64,000 nt of DNA from an uncultured Eubacteriales bacterium (GTDB lineage Bacteria > Bacillota > Clostridia > Christensenellales > Aristaeellaceae): the NCBI GenBank assembly GCA_902789795.1, contig CADAPM010000004.1:1-64000 (forward strand), written 5' to 3'. Each line of letters opens with the position of its first letter. Within the stretch, counting starts at the first letter, position 1. Under the pieces are notes generated by a model, which worked only from the letters and a program-made list of their open reading frames with translations, was not told where the DNA came from and did no database searches. Made by a program: the position numbers and the translations under genes. Shown here in pieces: positions 17,562-27,694 of this stretch.

Positions 17562-18495
17562 GACGATCATGACCTGGTCCTTCTGGACGATGCTCCTGGC
17601 CAGCGGCGTGCGCATGGCGATGCCGCTGCTTTACGCGGGCCTGGGGGAGATGGTGAGCGAGCGCGCCGGGGTGCTGAATATCGGCATGGAGGGCGTGATG
17701 CTCTGCGGCGCGTTTTTCTCCTTTGCGGGGGCTTATTATACGGGCTCCCTGGGGCTGGGACTGCTCTTTGGTATGCTGGGCGGCGCGCTGATCAGCATGA
17801 TCCACGCGGCGCTCTGCGTCAAGGGCAAGCAGAACCAGACCGTCAGCGGCCTGGCCCTCAACATGTTGGCCCTGGGGCTCACGAGCTTTTTGTATAAGCT
17901 GATGTTCAATTCCGGCGAGCGCATGCAGATCAGCGTACTGCCCAAGGTCAAGGTGCCGCTGCTCAGCGAGATCCCCGTGATCGGCGAAGCGTTTTTCAAC
18001 CAGGATATCCTGGCCTATGCGGCCTATGTCCTTCTGATCGCGGCCTTCGTCCTGATCCGCTACACGCGCCTGGGCCTGTCCATGACCAGCATCGGGGAAA
18101 ACCCCATGGCGGCGGACGCGGCGGGCATCCATGTGGAAAAGCGGCAGATGCTGGCCTGCCTGGTCAACGGCCTCCTGGGCGGCGCCGGCGGGGCGTACCT
18201 GATCATTGCCCAGCTGGGCCTGTTCAATGACAACCTGACCGCCGGGCGCGGCTACATCGCGCTGGCGACAGTGATCCTGGGCCGGTATTCGCCCTTCGGC
18301 GTGTTCCTGGCGGCGCTCTTGTTCGGCACGGCCAACGCGGTGGAGATCCGCCTGCAGGCCTTCGGCGTGCCCGTGCCCACTCAGGCGCTGGCCATGCTGC
18401 CCTACATCATCACCCTCTGTGCGCTGCTGATGACCAGCGGTCGCAACCGGGAGCCGGAAGCGCTGGCCAAGCCTTACATCCGCGGCGGCCGGTAA
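17554..18495 (+). CDS. Nucleoside-type ABC transporter permease 2
   Basis: A 313-residue permease of the YufQ/NupQ type with about nine hydrophobic segments. Motifs: RMAMPLLYAGLGEMVSERAGVLNIGMEGVM at its start, GKQNQTVSGLALNML, and GENPMAADAAGI with GRGYIALA further on. It starts at GTG 17554, inside the end of the first permease (8-nt overlap), with GAGGGG upstream. It is the last gene of the nucleoside operon. The SCIFF promoter follows 23 bp after the stop and no strong terminator is visible between. Confidence 0.92.
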   Translation: MFETIMTWSFWTMLLASGVRMAMPLLYAGLGEMVSERAGVLNIGMEGVMLCGAFFSFAGAYYTGSLGLGLLFGMLGGALISMIHAALCVKGKQNQTVSGLALNMLALGLTSFLYKLMFNSGERMQISVLPKVKVPLLSEIPVIGEAFFNQDILAYAAYVLLIAAFVLIRYTRLGLSMTSIGENPMAADAAGIHVEKRQMLACLVNGLLGGAGGAYLIIAQLGLFNDNLTAGRGYIALATVILGRYSPFGVFLAALLFGTANAVEIRLQAFGVPVPTQALAMLPYIITLCALLMTSGRNREPEALAKPYIRGGR

Positions 18496-18518
18496 GCCCT
18501 TAGAAACAAATAAAAACC

Positions 18519-18547
18519 TTGACATCGGAGACACGATTTTGTAGAAT
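18519..18547 (+). promoter_or_regulatory. SigA-type promoter of the SCIFF gene
   Basis: TTGACA, 17-bp spacer, TAGAAT, 31 bp before the SCIFF start codon. It gives the peptide gene its own transcript. Confidence 0.85.
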
Positions 18548-18578
18548 AGGGTGTACACTCAGAAAGGAGGGCATCCAG

Positions 18579-18731
18579 ATGGCTCATATTCAGACCCTGC
18601 CGACCCGCGACCTTTGCGAGAGCGCCAAGAACGGTGGCTGCGGCGAGTGCCAGACCTCTTGCCAGTCCGCTTGCAAGACCAGCTGCGGTATCGCCAATCA
18701 GAAGTGCGAAAATCAGAAGACTGAAAAATAA
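18579..18731 (+). CDS. scfA: SCIFF ranthipeptide precursor
   Basis: A 50-residue Cys-rich peptide of the SCIFF family (six cysteines in forty-five residues), substrate of the adjacent radical SAM maturase, which installs Cys thioether links. The conserved block CGECQTSCQSACKTSC occupies residues 21-36, with a further Cys at 43. A seventh Cys at 13 lies in the leader half. The N-terminus (MAHIQTLPTRDL) is typical of the recognition part. AGAAAGGAGG lies 8 nt before ATG 18579. The mature product and its function are not established for the family. A hairpin separates it from scfB. Confidence 0.95.
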   Translation: MAHIQTLPTRDLCESAKNGGCGECQTSCQSACKTSCGIANQKCENQKTEK

Positions 18732-18749
18732 TTGAAATCACAAGGCAAA

Positions 18750-18786
18750 ACCCGCATGTATAATCATATATATGCGGGTCTTGTTT
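18750..18786 (+). terminator. Attenuator-like terminator between SCIFF and its maturase
   Basis: A 13-bp stem (ACCCGCATGTATA with TATATATGCGGGT, one G-U pair) with an ATCA loop and a tail CTTGTTT lies 18 bp after the peptide stop. Partial read-through would give far more peptide than enzyme. Confidence 0.75.
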
Positions 18787-18807
18787 CATCTATCAGGAGA
18801 AAGAATC

Positions 18808-20174
18808 ATGCTGCATCAGTACCGGCTGAACGGCCGGAATATCGTGCTGGACGCCTGCTCCGGGGCCGTCCATGTGGTCGATGACCTGGCCTATGACGTC
18901 ATCGGCCTGTTTGAGAACCACACTGCGGAGCAGATCGTTGAAGCGCTCAAAGGCCGCTATCCGGAAAATGAGATCCGGGAGTGCGCGGAGGAGGTCGGAC
19001 AGCTGAAGGCTGCCGGCCGGCTTTTTGCGCCGGACACCTTTGCCCCCATCGCGGGCGAGCTGAAGTCGCGCACGGCGGGCGTCGTGAAGGCGCTTTGCCT
19101 GCACGTGGCCCATACCTGCAACCTGAACTGCAGCTATTGCTTCGCCAGCCAGGGCCGCTACCATGGCGAGCGCGCGCTCATGTCCTTTGAGACAGGCAAG
19201 AAGGCGCTGGACTTCCTGGTGGCCCACTCCGGCACCCGCAGGCACCTGGAGGTGGACTTCTTCGGCGGTGAGCCGCTGATGAACTTTGACGTGGTCAAGC
19301 AGCTGGTGGCTTACGCCCGGAGCATCGAGAAGGAAGCGGGCAAGCAGTTCCGCTTCACCCTGACCACCAACGGCATGAACATCGACGACGACGTGATCGA
19401 CTTCTGCAACCGAGAGTGCCACAACGTGGTGCTGAGCCTGGACGGGCGCAAGGAGATCCACGATTTCGCGCGCGTGGACTATCAGGGCCGCGGCAGCTTT
19501 GACCGCGTGGTGCCCAAGTTCCAGCGCCTGGTGGAAAAGCGCGGCGGGAAGAACTACTATATGCGCGGCACCTTCACCCACCGGAACCCGGACTTTTTGA
19601 AGGATATCATGACCATGCTGGACCTGGGCTTCACCGAGCTTTCCATGGAGCCGGTGGTCTGCGCGCCGGATGATCCGGCGGCCCTGACTGCGGAAGACCT
19701 TGAGATCGTCAAGCAGCAGTACGAGGAGCTGGCCGTGCTCATGGACGAGCGCCGGAAAGAGGGCCGACCCTTCACCTTCTACCACTATATGATCGACCTG
19801 ACCGGCGGTCCGTGCATCTACAAGCGCGTGTCCGGCTGCGGCTCGGGCACCGAATACCTGGCGGTCACACCTACGGGCGAGCTGTACCCCTGCCACCAGT
19901 TTGTGGGCGAGGAGCGCTTCCGCCTGGGCAGCCTGGACGAGGGCATCACGAAGCCGGACACCCAGACCGAATTTGCCAATACCAACGTCTATACCCGCGA
20001 GGAGTGCCGGGACTGCTGGGCGCGCCTGTGGTGCGCAGGCGGCTGCGCGGCCAACGCCTGGCATGCCACCGGCAGCATCAACGGCGTGTACAAGGCCGGG
20101 TGCGAGCTCTTCCGCAAGCGCATGGAGTGCGCCATCTGGCTGGAGGCCGTGCGCCTCTCGGACGGGCAGGAAGC

Positions 20175-20178
<4 letters not shown>
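18808..20178 (+). CDS. scfB: SCIFF radical SAM maturase (thioether-forming)
   Basis: A 456-residue radical SAM/SPASM enzyme. Residues about 1-90 are the peptide-recognition (RRE-like) domain. The SAM [4Fe-4S] motif is CNLNCSYC, Cys104/108/111, followed by FFGGEPLMN and TTNGMNI. The C-terminal SPASM region holds many Cys (GCGSGTEYLAVTPTGELYPCHQF and CRDCWARLWCAGGC), matching the auxiliary-cluster sites of CteB-type enzymes. It cross-links Cys residues of the SCIFF peptide. ATG 18808 has CAGGAG upstream; an in-frame ATG at 18772 lies inside the attenuator hairpin and is rejected. It overlaps the decarboxylase start by 4 nt. Confidence 0.95.
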
Positions 20179-21602
<1,424 letters not shown>

Positions 21603-21633
21603 TAGCGGGCAGGACGCTGTGCCACCCGCAAGA

Positions 21634-21753
21634 GTGAAGTGTGAAGAGTGGAGAGTGGAGTGAATACTCCTGCTCATGGCGTCTGATGTAATAAAAGAAA
21701 CAGCGCTTGCGCTGTTTCCACCTGAACTTCACACTTCACTCTCCACTCTCCAC
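21634..21753. repeat. Heptad-repeat palindrome B
   Basis: Left arm 21634-21661: GTGAAGT, GTGAAGA, GTGGAGA, GTGGAGT. Right arm 21726-21753: four complementary heptamers. The loop holds CTGCTCATGGCGT, shared with element C, and a GAAACAGCG-CTTG-CGCTGTTTC hairpin. It fills the gap between the decarboxylase and pepT genes and may act as a terminator through the inner hairpin. Confidence 0.8.
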
Positions 21754-21782
21754 ACAGAATATAAGCAATAGGGGGTCTTTAT

Positions 21783-22991
21783 ATGGATTTGATTGAACGT
21801 TTCCTGAACTATGTGAGCATCGATACCTGCAGCGACGAGTTGAGTGATACCTGCCCGTCCACGGCCCATCAGTTCGACCTGGCGAACCTGCTGGTGAAAG
21901 AGCTCAACGAGATGGGTGCGAAGGACGCGCGGGTGGATGAACACGGCTACGTGTACGCCGAGGTCCCGGCTACGGCGGAGGGCCAGCCGGTCATTGGTCT
22001 CATCGCGCACATGGACACGGTCAGCTGCGTGAAGAGCGCGGACATCCATCCCCGGTGCTTCGTCTACGAGGGCGGGGACATCCTGCTGAACGCGGAGAAG
22101 AACATCGTCATGAAGGAGGCCGAGTTCGAGGCCCTCGGCAAGCTGCACGGGCACGAGCTGATCGTGACCGACGGCACAACCCTGCTGGGCGCGGACGATA
22201 AGGCCGGCGTGGCGGAGATCATGCAGCTGGCGGAATGGCTGATTGAGCATCCCGAATTCCCGCACGGCACAGTCAAGATCGGCTTCACCCCGGATGAGGA
22301 GATCGGCCGCGGGGCGGACCTGTTCGACGTCAAGGGCTTCGGGGCGGACTTCGCCTATACCCTGGACGGCGACGCCGCGGGCGGCATCGAGTATGAGAAT
22401 TTCAACGCCGCCGGCGCGAAGATCACCGTGCATGGCCGCAACATCCATCCCGGCAGCGCCAAGAACAAGATGCTCCACGCCTGCAAGGTGGCTATGGAGT
22501 TCCACTCTATGCTGCCCGTGCGCGAAGCGCCGGAGAACACCGAGGGCTACGAGGGCTTCTTCCACCTGACCCAGATGGGCGGCAACGAGGAGCTGGCGAC
22601 CCTGCAGTACATCATCCGCGACCATGACCGGCAGAAGTTCGCGGTCAAGAAGGAACGCGTCGCGAAGATCGCCGCCTATCTGAACGACAAGTACGGCGAG
22701 GGCACGGTGGTGGCCGAGGTGCGCGACCAGTACGAGAACATGAAAGAGATCATCGACCGCAACCCGGACATCATCGAGCGCGCCCGGGAGGCGGTGCGCA
22801 GCGTGGGCCTGACGCCCTTCAGCAAGCCTGTCCGCGGCGGCACCGACGGCGCGAGGCTGTGCTATATGGGCCTGCCCTGCCCGAACCTGGGCACCGGCGG
22901 CGGCAACTTCCACGGCAATTTCGAGTACGCCTCCGCTACGGAGATGCGCCAGATGGTCGAGGTGCTGAAGGCGCTGGTGAAGGCGAGGTAA
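21783..22991 (+). CDS. pepT: Peptidase T (tripeptide aminopeptidase)
   Basis: A 402-residue M20 metallopeptidase releasing the N-terminal residue of tripeptides in the cytoplasm. Seen: IAHMDTVSC (first zinc His and catalytic Asp), LLGADDKAGVAEIM (bridging Asp), FTPDEEIGRGADLFDV (catalytic Glu pair), YTLDGDAAGGIEYENFNAA and the C-terminal GGTDGARLCYMGLPCPNLGTGG. Length is normal for the family. ATG 21783 has GGGGG about 7 nt upstream, 30 bp after palindrome B. Confidence 0.95.
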   Translation: MDLIERFLNYVSIDTCSDELSDTCPSTAHQFDLANLLVKELNEMGAKDARVDEHGYVYAEVPATAEGQPVIGLIAHMDTVSCVKSADIHPRCFVYEGGDILLNAEKNIVMKEAEFEALGKLHGHELIVTDGTTLLGADDKAGVAEIMQLAEWLIEHPEFPHGTVKIGFTPDEEIGRGADLFDVKGFGADFAYTLDGDAAGGIEYENFNAAGAKITVHGRNIHPGSAKNKMLHACKVAMEFHSMLPVREAPENTEGYEGFFHLTQMGGNEELATLQYIIRDHDRQKFAVKKERVAKIAAYLNDKYGEGTVVAEVRDQYENMKEIIDRNPDIIERAREAVRSVGLTPFSKPVRGGTDGARLCYMGLPCPNLGTGGGNFHGNFEYASATEMRQMVEVLKALVKAR

Positions 22992-22992
22992 G

Positions 22993-23577
22993 GTGTCGGG
23001 AATGGAAATGCAGACACAGCCCGCAATGGAGGGGGAAACCCTGCCTATCGTCATCCGGGGAGAACTGACCCCGAAGATCGAGGAAAAGGGCCTGCGCTAC
23101 TATGGCATACAGAGCACGCTGCGCGCAGGCCTGATCCTGCTGGCGCTGTACGGCCTGTCTGTTTTCAGCGCTTTACAGAACTATGGCGTATTCATCCATG
23201 ACAGAAGGCAGCTGCTCAGCGTGCTTCTGTTTTCCTCGCCTCAGGTGTATGTGCTGCTGATCATCGCGGTCTACGCCTTCCTGATGATCTGGTATATCCC
23301 GTATCTTCAGCGCAAAAGTCTGGAGCGGGTGCATGGCGATCATCTGAGCGTGGAGTACACTTTCGGCCAGGACGAGCTCACCGTCCGTTCTTCCGGCAGC
23401 CAGACCCAGAGCACCATCATCCTCCGCTATGCGGAGATCACCCGCTGCAGGATGAACAAATATCAGATCTTTCTGCGCAAGAAGGGATTCAAATTTCACA
23501 TCAATCGGCAGGAGTTCACGCCGGAAAACGAACAGCGGATGCTGGATGCCCTGCGCCTGTACTGCGGATTGAGATAA
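22993..23577 (+). CDS. YcxB-like membrane protein
   Basis: A 194-residue protein with two membrane segments (about 45-65 and 80-102) and a soluble C-terminal part (about 115-190). In that part LSVEYTFGQDELTVRSSG, ILRYAEITRCRMNKYQIFLRKKG and FTPENEQRMLDAL match the YcxB-like domain, a small PH-like fold of unknown function. GTG 22993 follows GAGGTAAG; ATG 23002 after AAGGTG is also possible. Paralogous to the next gene. Confidence 0.7.
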   Translation: MSGMEMQTQPAMEGETLPIVIRGELTPKIEEKGLRYYGIQSTLRAGLILLALYGLSVFSALQNYGVFIHDRRQLLSVLLFSSPQVYVLLIIAVYAFLMIWYIPYLQRKSLERVHGDHLSVEYTFGQDELTVRSSGSQTQSTIILRYAEITRCRMNKYQIFLRKKGFKFHINRQEFTPENEQRMLDALRLYCGLR

Positions 23578-23612
23578 GAAATGGATTGGATACTGAATAA
23601 GGAGGAACAATA

Positions 23613-24179
23613 GTGTCGGAAGTAATGAATGAGGCCGAAGTTCCTTTTCTGACCCTGACGGGCCAGCTGACCGCCGACGCACGGGTCAGAGCCTACCGCT
23701 CAAACGTCCTGCGCCTGATCGTCATCCGGGTGCTCATCTTCATTGCGGTGATGCTGGTAATGTCGGCTGCAATCAACCTGTATTACGGGCTCCCGGCGTT
23801 CGATTTCTCGATCCTCTTCAGCAGTTTTGTCTTCCGGATCGGATTGCCGCTGATCATCCTCGTCTACGCGGTAGAGGGCCTCTGGCTGCGCCCGCGGAAG
23901 CTCAGGAAGAACATGATCGAGCTGTACGGCGACACGCAGCCCTGGGAAACGAAATACGAGTTCTACGAGAAGGGCTTCTCCAGCGGGATCGTCAGCGGCA
24001 AGAATCCGTCGGACCTCCGCCTCGATTACGCGGATCTGAAGAAGCTGAAGGTGCGCCGCCGGGATATCTTCCTGAAGACGAAGACCGGCAACAGGTTTGC
24101 CTTCACCCGGGGCGAGCTTTCGCCGGAGGATGAGCAGAAAATGATCGACACGCTGCGGGAGCGCAGCGGCGTCAAATAA
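23613..24179 (+). CDS. YcxB-like membrane protein (paralogue)
   Basis: A 188-residue protein with the same layout: two hydrophobic segments (about 34-55 and 67-90), then a C-terminal domain ending in LDYADLKKLKVRRRDIFLKTKTGNRFAFTRGELSPEDEQKMIDTL (quoted in outline only; positions about 137-183), closely parallel to the end of the previous gene. GTG 23613 has AAGGAGG upstream. The tandem pair sits between pepT and dnaX. Function unknown. Confidence 0.7.
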   Translation: MSEVMNEAEVPFLTLTGQLTADARVRAYRSNVLRLIVIRVLIFIAVMLVMSAAINLYYGLPAFDFSILFSSFVFRIGLPLIILVYAVEGLWLRPRKLRKNMIELYGDTQPWETKYEFYEKGFSSGIVSGKNPSDLRLDYADLKKLKVRRRDIFLKTKTGNRFAFTRGELSPEDEQKMIDTLRERSGVK

Positions 24180-24193
24180 GGACGGGAATCATC

Positions 24194-25783
24194 ATGTATC
24201 AAGCCCTTTACCGCGTCTGGCGTCCCCAGACGTTCTCGGATATGGTGGGCCAGACGGCCATCGTGCGCACTCTGCGCAACCAGGTGCGGATGGGCCGCAC
24301 GGCCCACGCCTACCTGTTCTGCGGCAGCCGCGGAACGGGCAAGACCAGCGCGGCCAAGATCATGGCCCGGGCGGTCAACTGCGAGCACCCCAACGACGGC
24401 GATCCCTGCGGCGAGTGCGCAGCCTGCCAGAGCATCCTGAGCGGCGCCAGCATGGACGTGGTGGAGATGGACGCGGCCTCCAACAGCGGCGTCGATCAGA
24501 TCCGCGACCTGCTGGAGAAGGTGGATTATCCGCCCCAGTTCGGGAAGTTCAAGGTCTACATCATCGACGAGGTCCACATGCTGTCGGCGGCGGCCTTCAA
24601 CGCGCTGCTCAAGACCATCGAGGAGCCGCCGGCCTACATGATCTTCATCCTGGCCACCACGGAGCCTCAGAAGGTGCCGGCCACCATCCTTTCCCGCTGC
24701 CAACGCTTTGATTTCGGGCGCTTCACCATGGAGGAGCTCATCGGCCGCATGAAGCAGGCGGCGGAGGGCGCGCCGGTGACCGAGGAGGCCTATACCCTGA
24801 TCGCCCAGTCCGCCGAGGGCGGCATGCGCGACGCCTTGTCCCTGCTGGACATGTGCTTAGGCATGGGCGGCGAGGTCACGGAGGAGAGCGTGCGCCTGGT
24901 GCTGGGCGCGGCGGACAGCCAGATCCTGTTCGACCTGGCGGATAATATCGCCGCCGGGGACGCGGCGGGCGCCATGACCACCATCGACCGCCTGTACAGC
25001 ATGGGCTCGGATGTGACGGTGTTCCTGCGCGACTTCGGGCGGCACATGCGCTACCTGACCACGGCGCGGCTCTGCGGCTCCGCAGCGTTAAGCGGCATGA
25101 GCGCGGAGCGGGCCGAGCGGTACGCGAAGCAGGCGGAGGCGTTTTCCACCCAGAAGCTCATGCGCGTGATGGACCACATCCTGCACGCGGAGTCGGATAC
25201 CCGCTGGGCCAGCAGCCCGCGCTCCGTCCTGGAGATGGCGGTGCTGCGCGCCTGCGATCCGCCGGAGGCCCAGGACGTCACGGCGCTCTTAGAGCGCATC
25301 GATACCCTTGAAAACCGTCTGAAAGCCATCGAGAGCGGCGTGGTTGCGGTGCGCGCGGCGGCGTCCGCGCCGGCGGCAGCGGCAGAGCGGGCGGCACAGC
25401 CCCGGACCGCGGCGGCCTCCGTCCCAGCCCAGCCCGAACCGCCCAAGAGTGAGGCGGAGGTCTGGAAGCGCGCGGTGGCGAAGATCAAAGCCGAGCACAT
25501 CGAGCTCTCCTTCATCCAGCGCGGGCGCTTCCAGGGCGTGCAGGATGGCGCTTATGTGGTGGCTTTCCAGCCCCAGGACGATTTTTATCTGACCCTGATC
25601 AACAACGAAGGCAGCAAGAAGGTGCTGGGCGAAACGCTGCTGAGCTGCGGCGCGGCCACCGGGGAGGTCCGGGCCGAGCTGATGAAAGACAAGGCAGCGG
25701 AACAGCGCGAGACCCAGGCGGAAGAGAGCATGCAGACGCTGTTTGATACCTTTGGCCGGGACAGCGTGCAGGTGAGCGAATGA
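24194..25783 (+). CDS. dnaX: DNA polymerase III subunit gamma/tau
   Basis: A 529-residue clamp-loader ATPase. Seen: YRVWRPQTFSDMVGQ at the start, Walker A GSRGTGKTSAAKI, a four-Cys zinc module (CEHPNDGDPCGECAACQ), Walker B IIDEVHMLS, sensor I ATTEPQKVPATILSRCQRF and sensor II GGMRDALSLLDM. An Ala/Pro-rich linker at about 385-420 leads to the polymerase-contact domain. Usually recR and a YbaB gene follow dnaX in Bacillota, but here a Cys-cluster protein overlaps the stop instead. No obvious slippery site was sought beyond the linker. Confidence 0.96.
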   Translation: MYQALYRVWRPQTFSDMVGQTAIVRTLRNQVRMGRTAHAYLFCGSRGTGKTSAAKIMARAVNCEHPNDGDPCGECAACQSILSGASMDVVEMDAASNSGVDQIRDLLEKVDYPPQFGKFKVYIIDEVHMLSAAAFNALLKTIEEPPAYMIFILATTEPQKVPATILSRCQRFDFGRFTMEELIGRMKQAAEGAPVTEEAYTLIAQSAEGGMRDALSLLDMCLGMGGEVTEESVRLVLGAADSQILFDLADNIAAGDAAGAMTTIDRLYSMGSDVTVFLRDFGRHMRYLTTARLCGSAALSGMSAERAERYAKQAEAFSTQKLMRVMDHILHAESDTRWASSPRSVLEMAVLRACDPPEAQDVTALLERIDTLENRLKAIESGVVAVRAAASAPAAAAERAAQPRTAAASVPAQPEPPKSEAEVWKRAVAKIKAEHIELSFIQRGRFQGVQDGAYVVAFQPQDDFYLTLINNEGSKKVLGETLLSCGAATGEVRAELMKDKAAEQRETQAEESMQTLFDTFGRDSVQVSE

Positions 25784-26274
25784 GCATGGACGCGATGGAA
25801 GCCCTGCTGACCGCCCGGCGGCTCACGGAGGGCGTGACCCCGCTGAAGACGGACTGCGGCCGCGCCTGCGCTCACGCCTGCTGCCAGCCCGACGAGACGG
25901 GCCGGGGCGGCATGCTGCTGTTCCCGGGGGAGGAGCAATTGTACCGCGGGCTTGCCGGATACCGGATCACCCCGTATACGGCGCTGGAGATCCCGGCTCT
26001 GCTCCTGACCTGCGAGGGCCAATGCGTCCGGACGGAGCGGCCGCTGAGCTGCCGCATCTTCCCGCTGCTGCCCAAGTATAAGGACGGGAGCGTGCGCGTG
26101 GTCCGCGACCGCCGGGGGTTTGAGGTGTGTCCGCTGCTGCCCAGCGGGCTCGGCGCTTTCCGGCCCGAGTTCGTGGAGGCGGTCCGCTCTGCCGGAGAGG
26201 TATTGTATCAGTCGGAGGCGCACCGGAACTTTCTGGATCAGCTGCATAAGCTGATCGCGGGATTTGTGCTTTAA
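25780..26274 (+). CDS. YkgJ-like cysteine-cluster protein
   Basis: A 164-residue protein whose cysteines (CGRACAHACC near 27-36, then CEGQCVRTERPLSCRIFPLLPKY near 81-103, and CPLL at about 115) match the CxxxxxxCC...C...RPxxCRxFP pattern of YkgJ/FliB-type clusters, probably metal-binding. Role unknown. ATG 25780 overlaps the dnaX stop (ATGA), so the two are co-translated. Its TAA stop is shared with the start of the second 161-bp-type element. Confidence 0.7.
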   Translation: MSMDAMEALLTARRLTEGVTPLKTDCGRACAHACCQPDETGRGGMLLFPGEEQLYRGLAGYRITPYTALEIPALLLTCEGQCVRTERPLSCRIFPLLPKYKDGSVRVVRDRRGFEVCPLLPSGLGAFRPEFVEAVRSAGEVLYQSEAHRNFLDQLHKLIAGFVL

Positions 26275-26436
26275 TACTTATTTGCATCTAACTCATGCAC
26301 ATCTGCCGGCGACTTTTGCACCGGCTCATCGTCAGCCGCTCTCACCGTACCACAGCGGGTACGCTTTCGAGCGTCTTCCTTGATCCGGCACAAAATTCAT
26401 CCGGCATATGTACATTCATTAGACGCAAATCAGTAT
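26274..26436 (+). repeat. 161-bp-type palindromic element, copy 2
   Basis: A 163-bp sequence from ATACTTATTTGCATCTA to TAGACGCAAATCAGTAT, homologous to the minus strand of 7030-7190 along its length. The central GTACC-ACAGC-GGGTAC hairpin and GTCTTCCTTGAT box are conserved. The arms differ from copy 1 but still pair (for example CACCGG opposite CCGGCAC). It begins on the last base of the TAA stop of the Cys-cluster gene and ends next to the ribosome binding site of the methyltransferase gene. Confidence 0.8.
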
Positions 26437-26449
26437 AACAGGAGGGACT

Positions 26450-27694
26450 ATGGACGTTCGTCAGGTAACCTGTGCGCGGGAAATGCGAAGCGGCGCCCGC
26501 GGCGAGATCCGGCTGGGGGACAGCACCCGCATGGATCTGTCGCAGTATTGGGATCGAGTCTCCTGTGTGTACCTGGATCCGCCCTATCTGACGGGCGATC
26601 AGTTCATCCTGCGCCAGCGCATCGGCTTTGAGGGCTGGAGCGGGGAAAAGCGCACCGTGGACCTGCCGGCCTATTCCGACCGCTGGCCGGACCGGGATGC
26701 CTATCTGACGATGCTGCGCGGCATGGTGGGCCAGGCGGTGAAGCTGCTCACGGACGAGGGCGCGCTCTTTGTGCATGTGGATACCCGGGTGGACGCCCAT
26801 GTGCGGCTCATGCTGGACGAGATGCTGGGGGAAAGGAATTTTGTCAACCAGCTGGTCTGGTCCTATCAGTCCGGCGGCCGCGCCAAGAACCACTATTCCC
26901 GGAAGCACGATATCATCTTCTTCTACCGCAAGTCCCCGGCGCTGCGCTTCGATATCACCCGGGTGCCCCTGCCCCGGGGCGAGAACCGGCAGAACCACAT
27001 GAAGCGTACCTTTGATGAAAACGGCCGCCCCTGCCGCACCATCCGGTCCGGCGGGAAGACCTATGTATACTATGACGACGATCCGGTCTATCCGGGCGAC
27101 GTGTGGAACGATCTTTCGCATCTGCAGCAGAAGGACCCCCAGCGCACGGGCTACGACACCCAGAAGCCCCTGACGCTGCTCAACCGGGTGCTGCTGCCGG
27201 TCTCGGAGCCGGACAGCCTGGTGGCGGACCTCTGTGCGGGCTCCGGCACCACGGGCCTGGCCGCTGCCCAGGCGGGGCGGCGCTTCCTGATGGCGGACCA
27301 GAGCAAGACGGCGGTCATGGTCATGCGCCGCCGGCTGCTGCATGCGAAGGTCCGGTTCGACCTGGAAGCCGCCACGAGCGAAGAACCGGCCAAGGCGGAT
27401 ATCCGGGTGTACCCGGGTCTCGGCTTTGACGATGTGTGCCTGGCGGGCTTCGAGCCGCCGACGCCCTGGCCCGAAGGCGTTACGGGCATGGATGGGGTGG
27501 AGCAGTGGTCCGTGGGGCAGCTGCGGGACGGGGTGCTGCACGTCATGGCAGACGCCTTCCGGTCCCGGACCACCCCGGAGCTGCAGGACGTGCTGCAGGT
27601 GCCCATGAATACGCCGGACCTGGCGGCGCTGATCGTGGACATCCTGGGCAACCGCTACTGCTTCAGCCTGAATGGCGGAGGAGAGGGAGCATGA
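26450..27694 (+). CDS. Site-specific DNA methyltransferase (beta class, N6A/N4C)
   Basis: A 414-residue amino-methyltransferase. The catalytic DPPY motif (residues 43-46, VYLDPPYLTGD) comes before the SAM-binding motif (LCAGSGTTGLAAAQAG, about residue 262), the order of beta-class enzymes such as Type III Mod and CcrM relatives. GKTYVYYDDDP and YDTQKPLTLLNR are also typical of the group. No restriction endonuclease or specificity gene is adjacent, so it looks like an orphan methyltransferase. GGAGGG lies just before ATG 26450. It shares an operon with a P1 peptidase and an aminotransferase, each overlapping by one to four bases. Confidence 0.85.
   Translation: MDVRQVTCAREMRSGARGEIRLGDSTRMDLSQYWDRVSCVYLDPPYLTGDQFILRQRIGFEGWSGEKRTVDLPAYSDRWPDRDAYLTMLRGMVGQAVKLLTDEGALFVHVDTRVDAHVRLMLDEMLGERNFVNQLVWSYQSGGRAKNHYSRKHDIIFFYRKSPALRFDITRVPLPRGENRQNHMKRTFDENGRPCRTIRSGGKTYVYYDDDPVYPGDVWNDLSHLQQKDPQRTGYDTQKPLTLLNRVLLPVSEPDSLVADLCAGSGTTGLAAAQAGRRFLMADQSKTAVMVMRRRLLHAKVRFDLEAATSEEPAKADIRVYPGLGFDDVCLAGFEPPTPWPEGVTGMDGVEQWSVGQLRDGVLHVMADAFRSRTTPELQDVLQVPMNTPDLAALIVDILGNRYCFSLNGGGEGA

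Noticed and set aside
18772-18807. Upstream start for the SCIFF maturase
   Set aside because: This ATG lies inside the terminator-like hairpin and has no ribosome site; ATG 18808 does.
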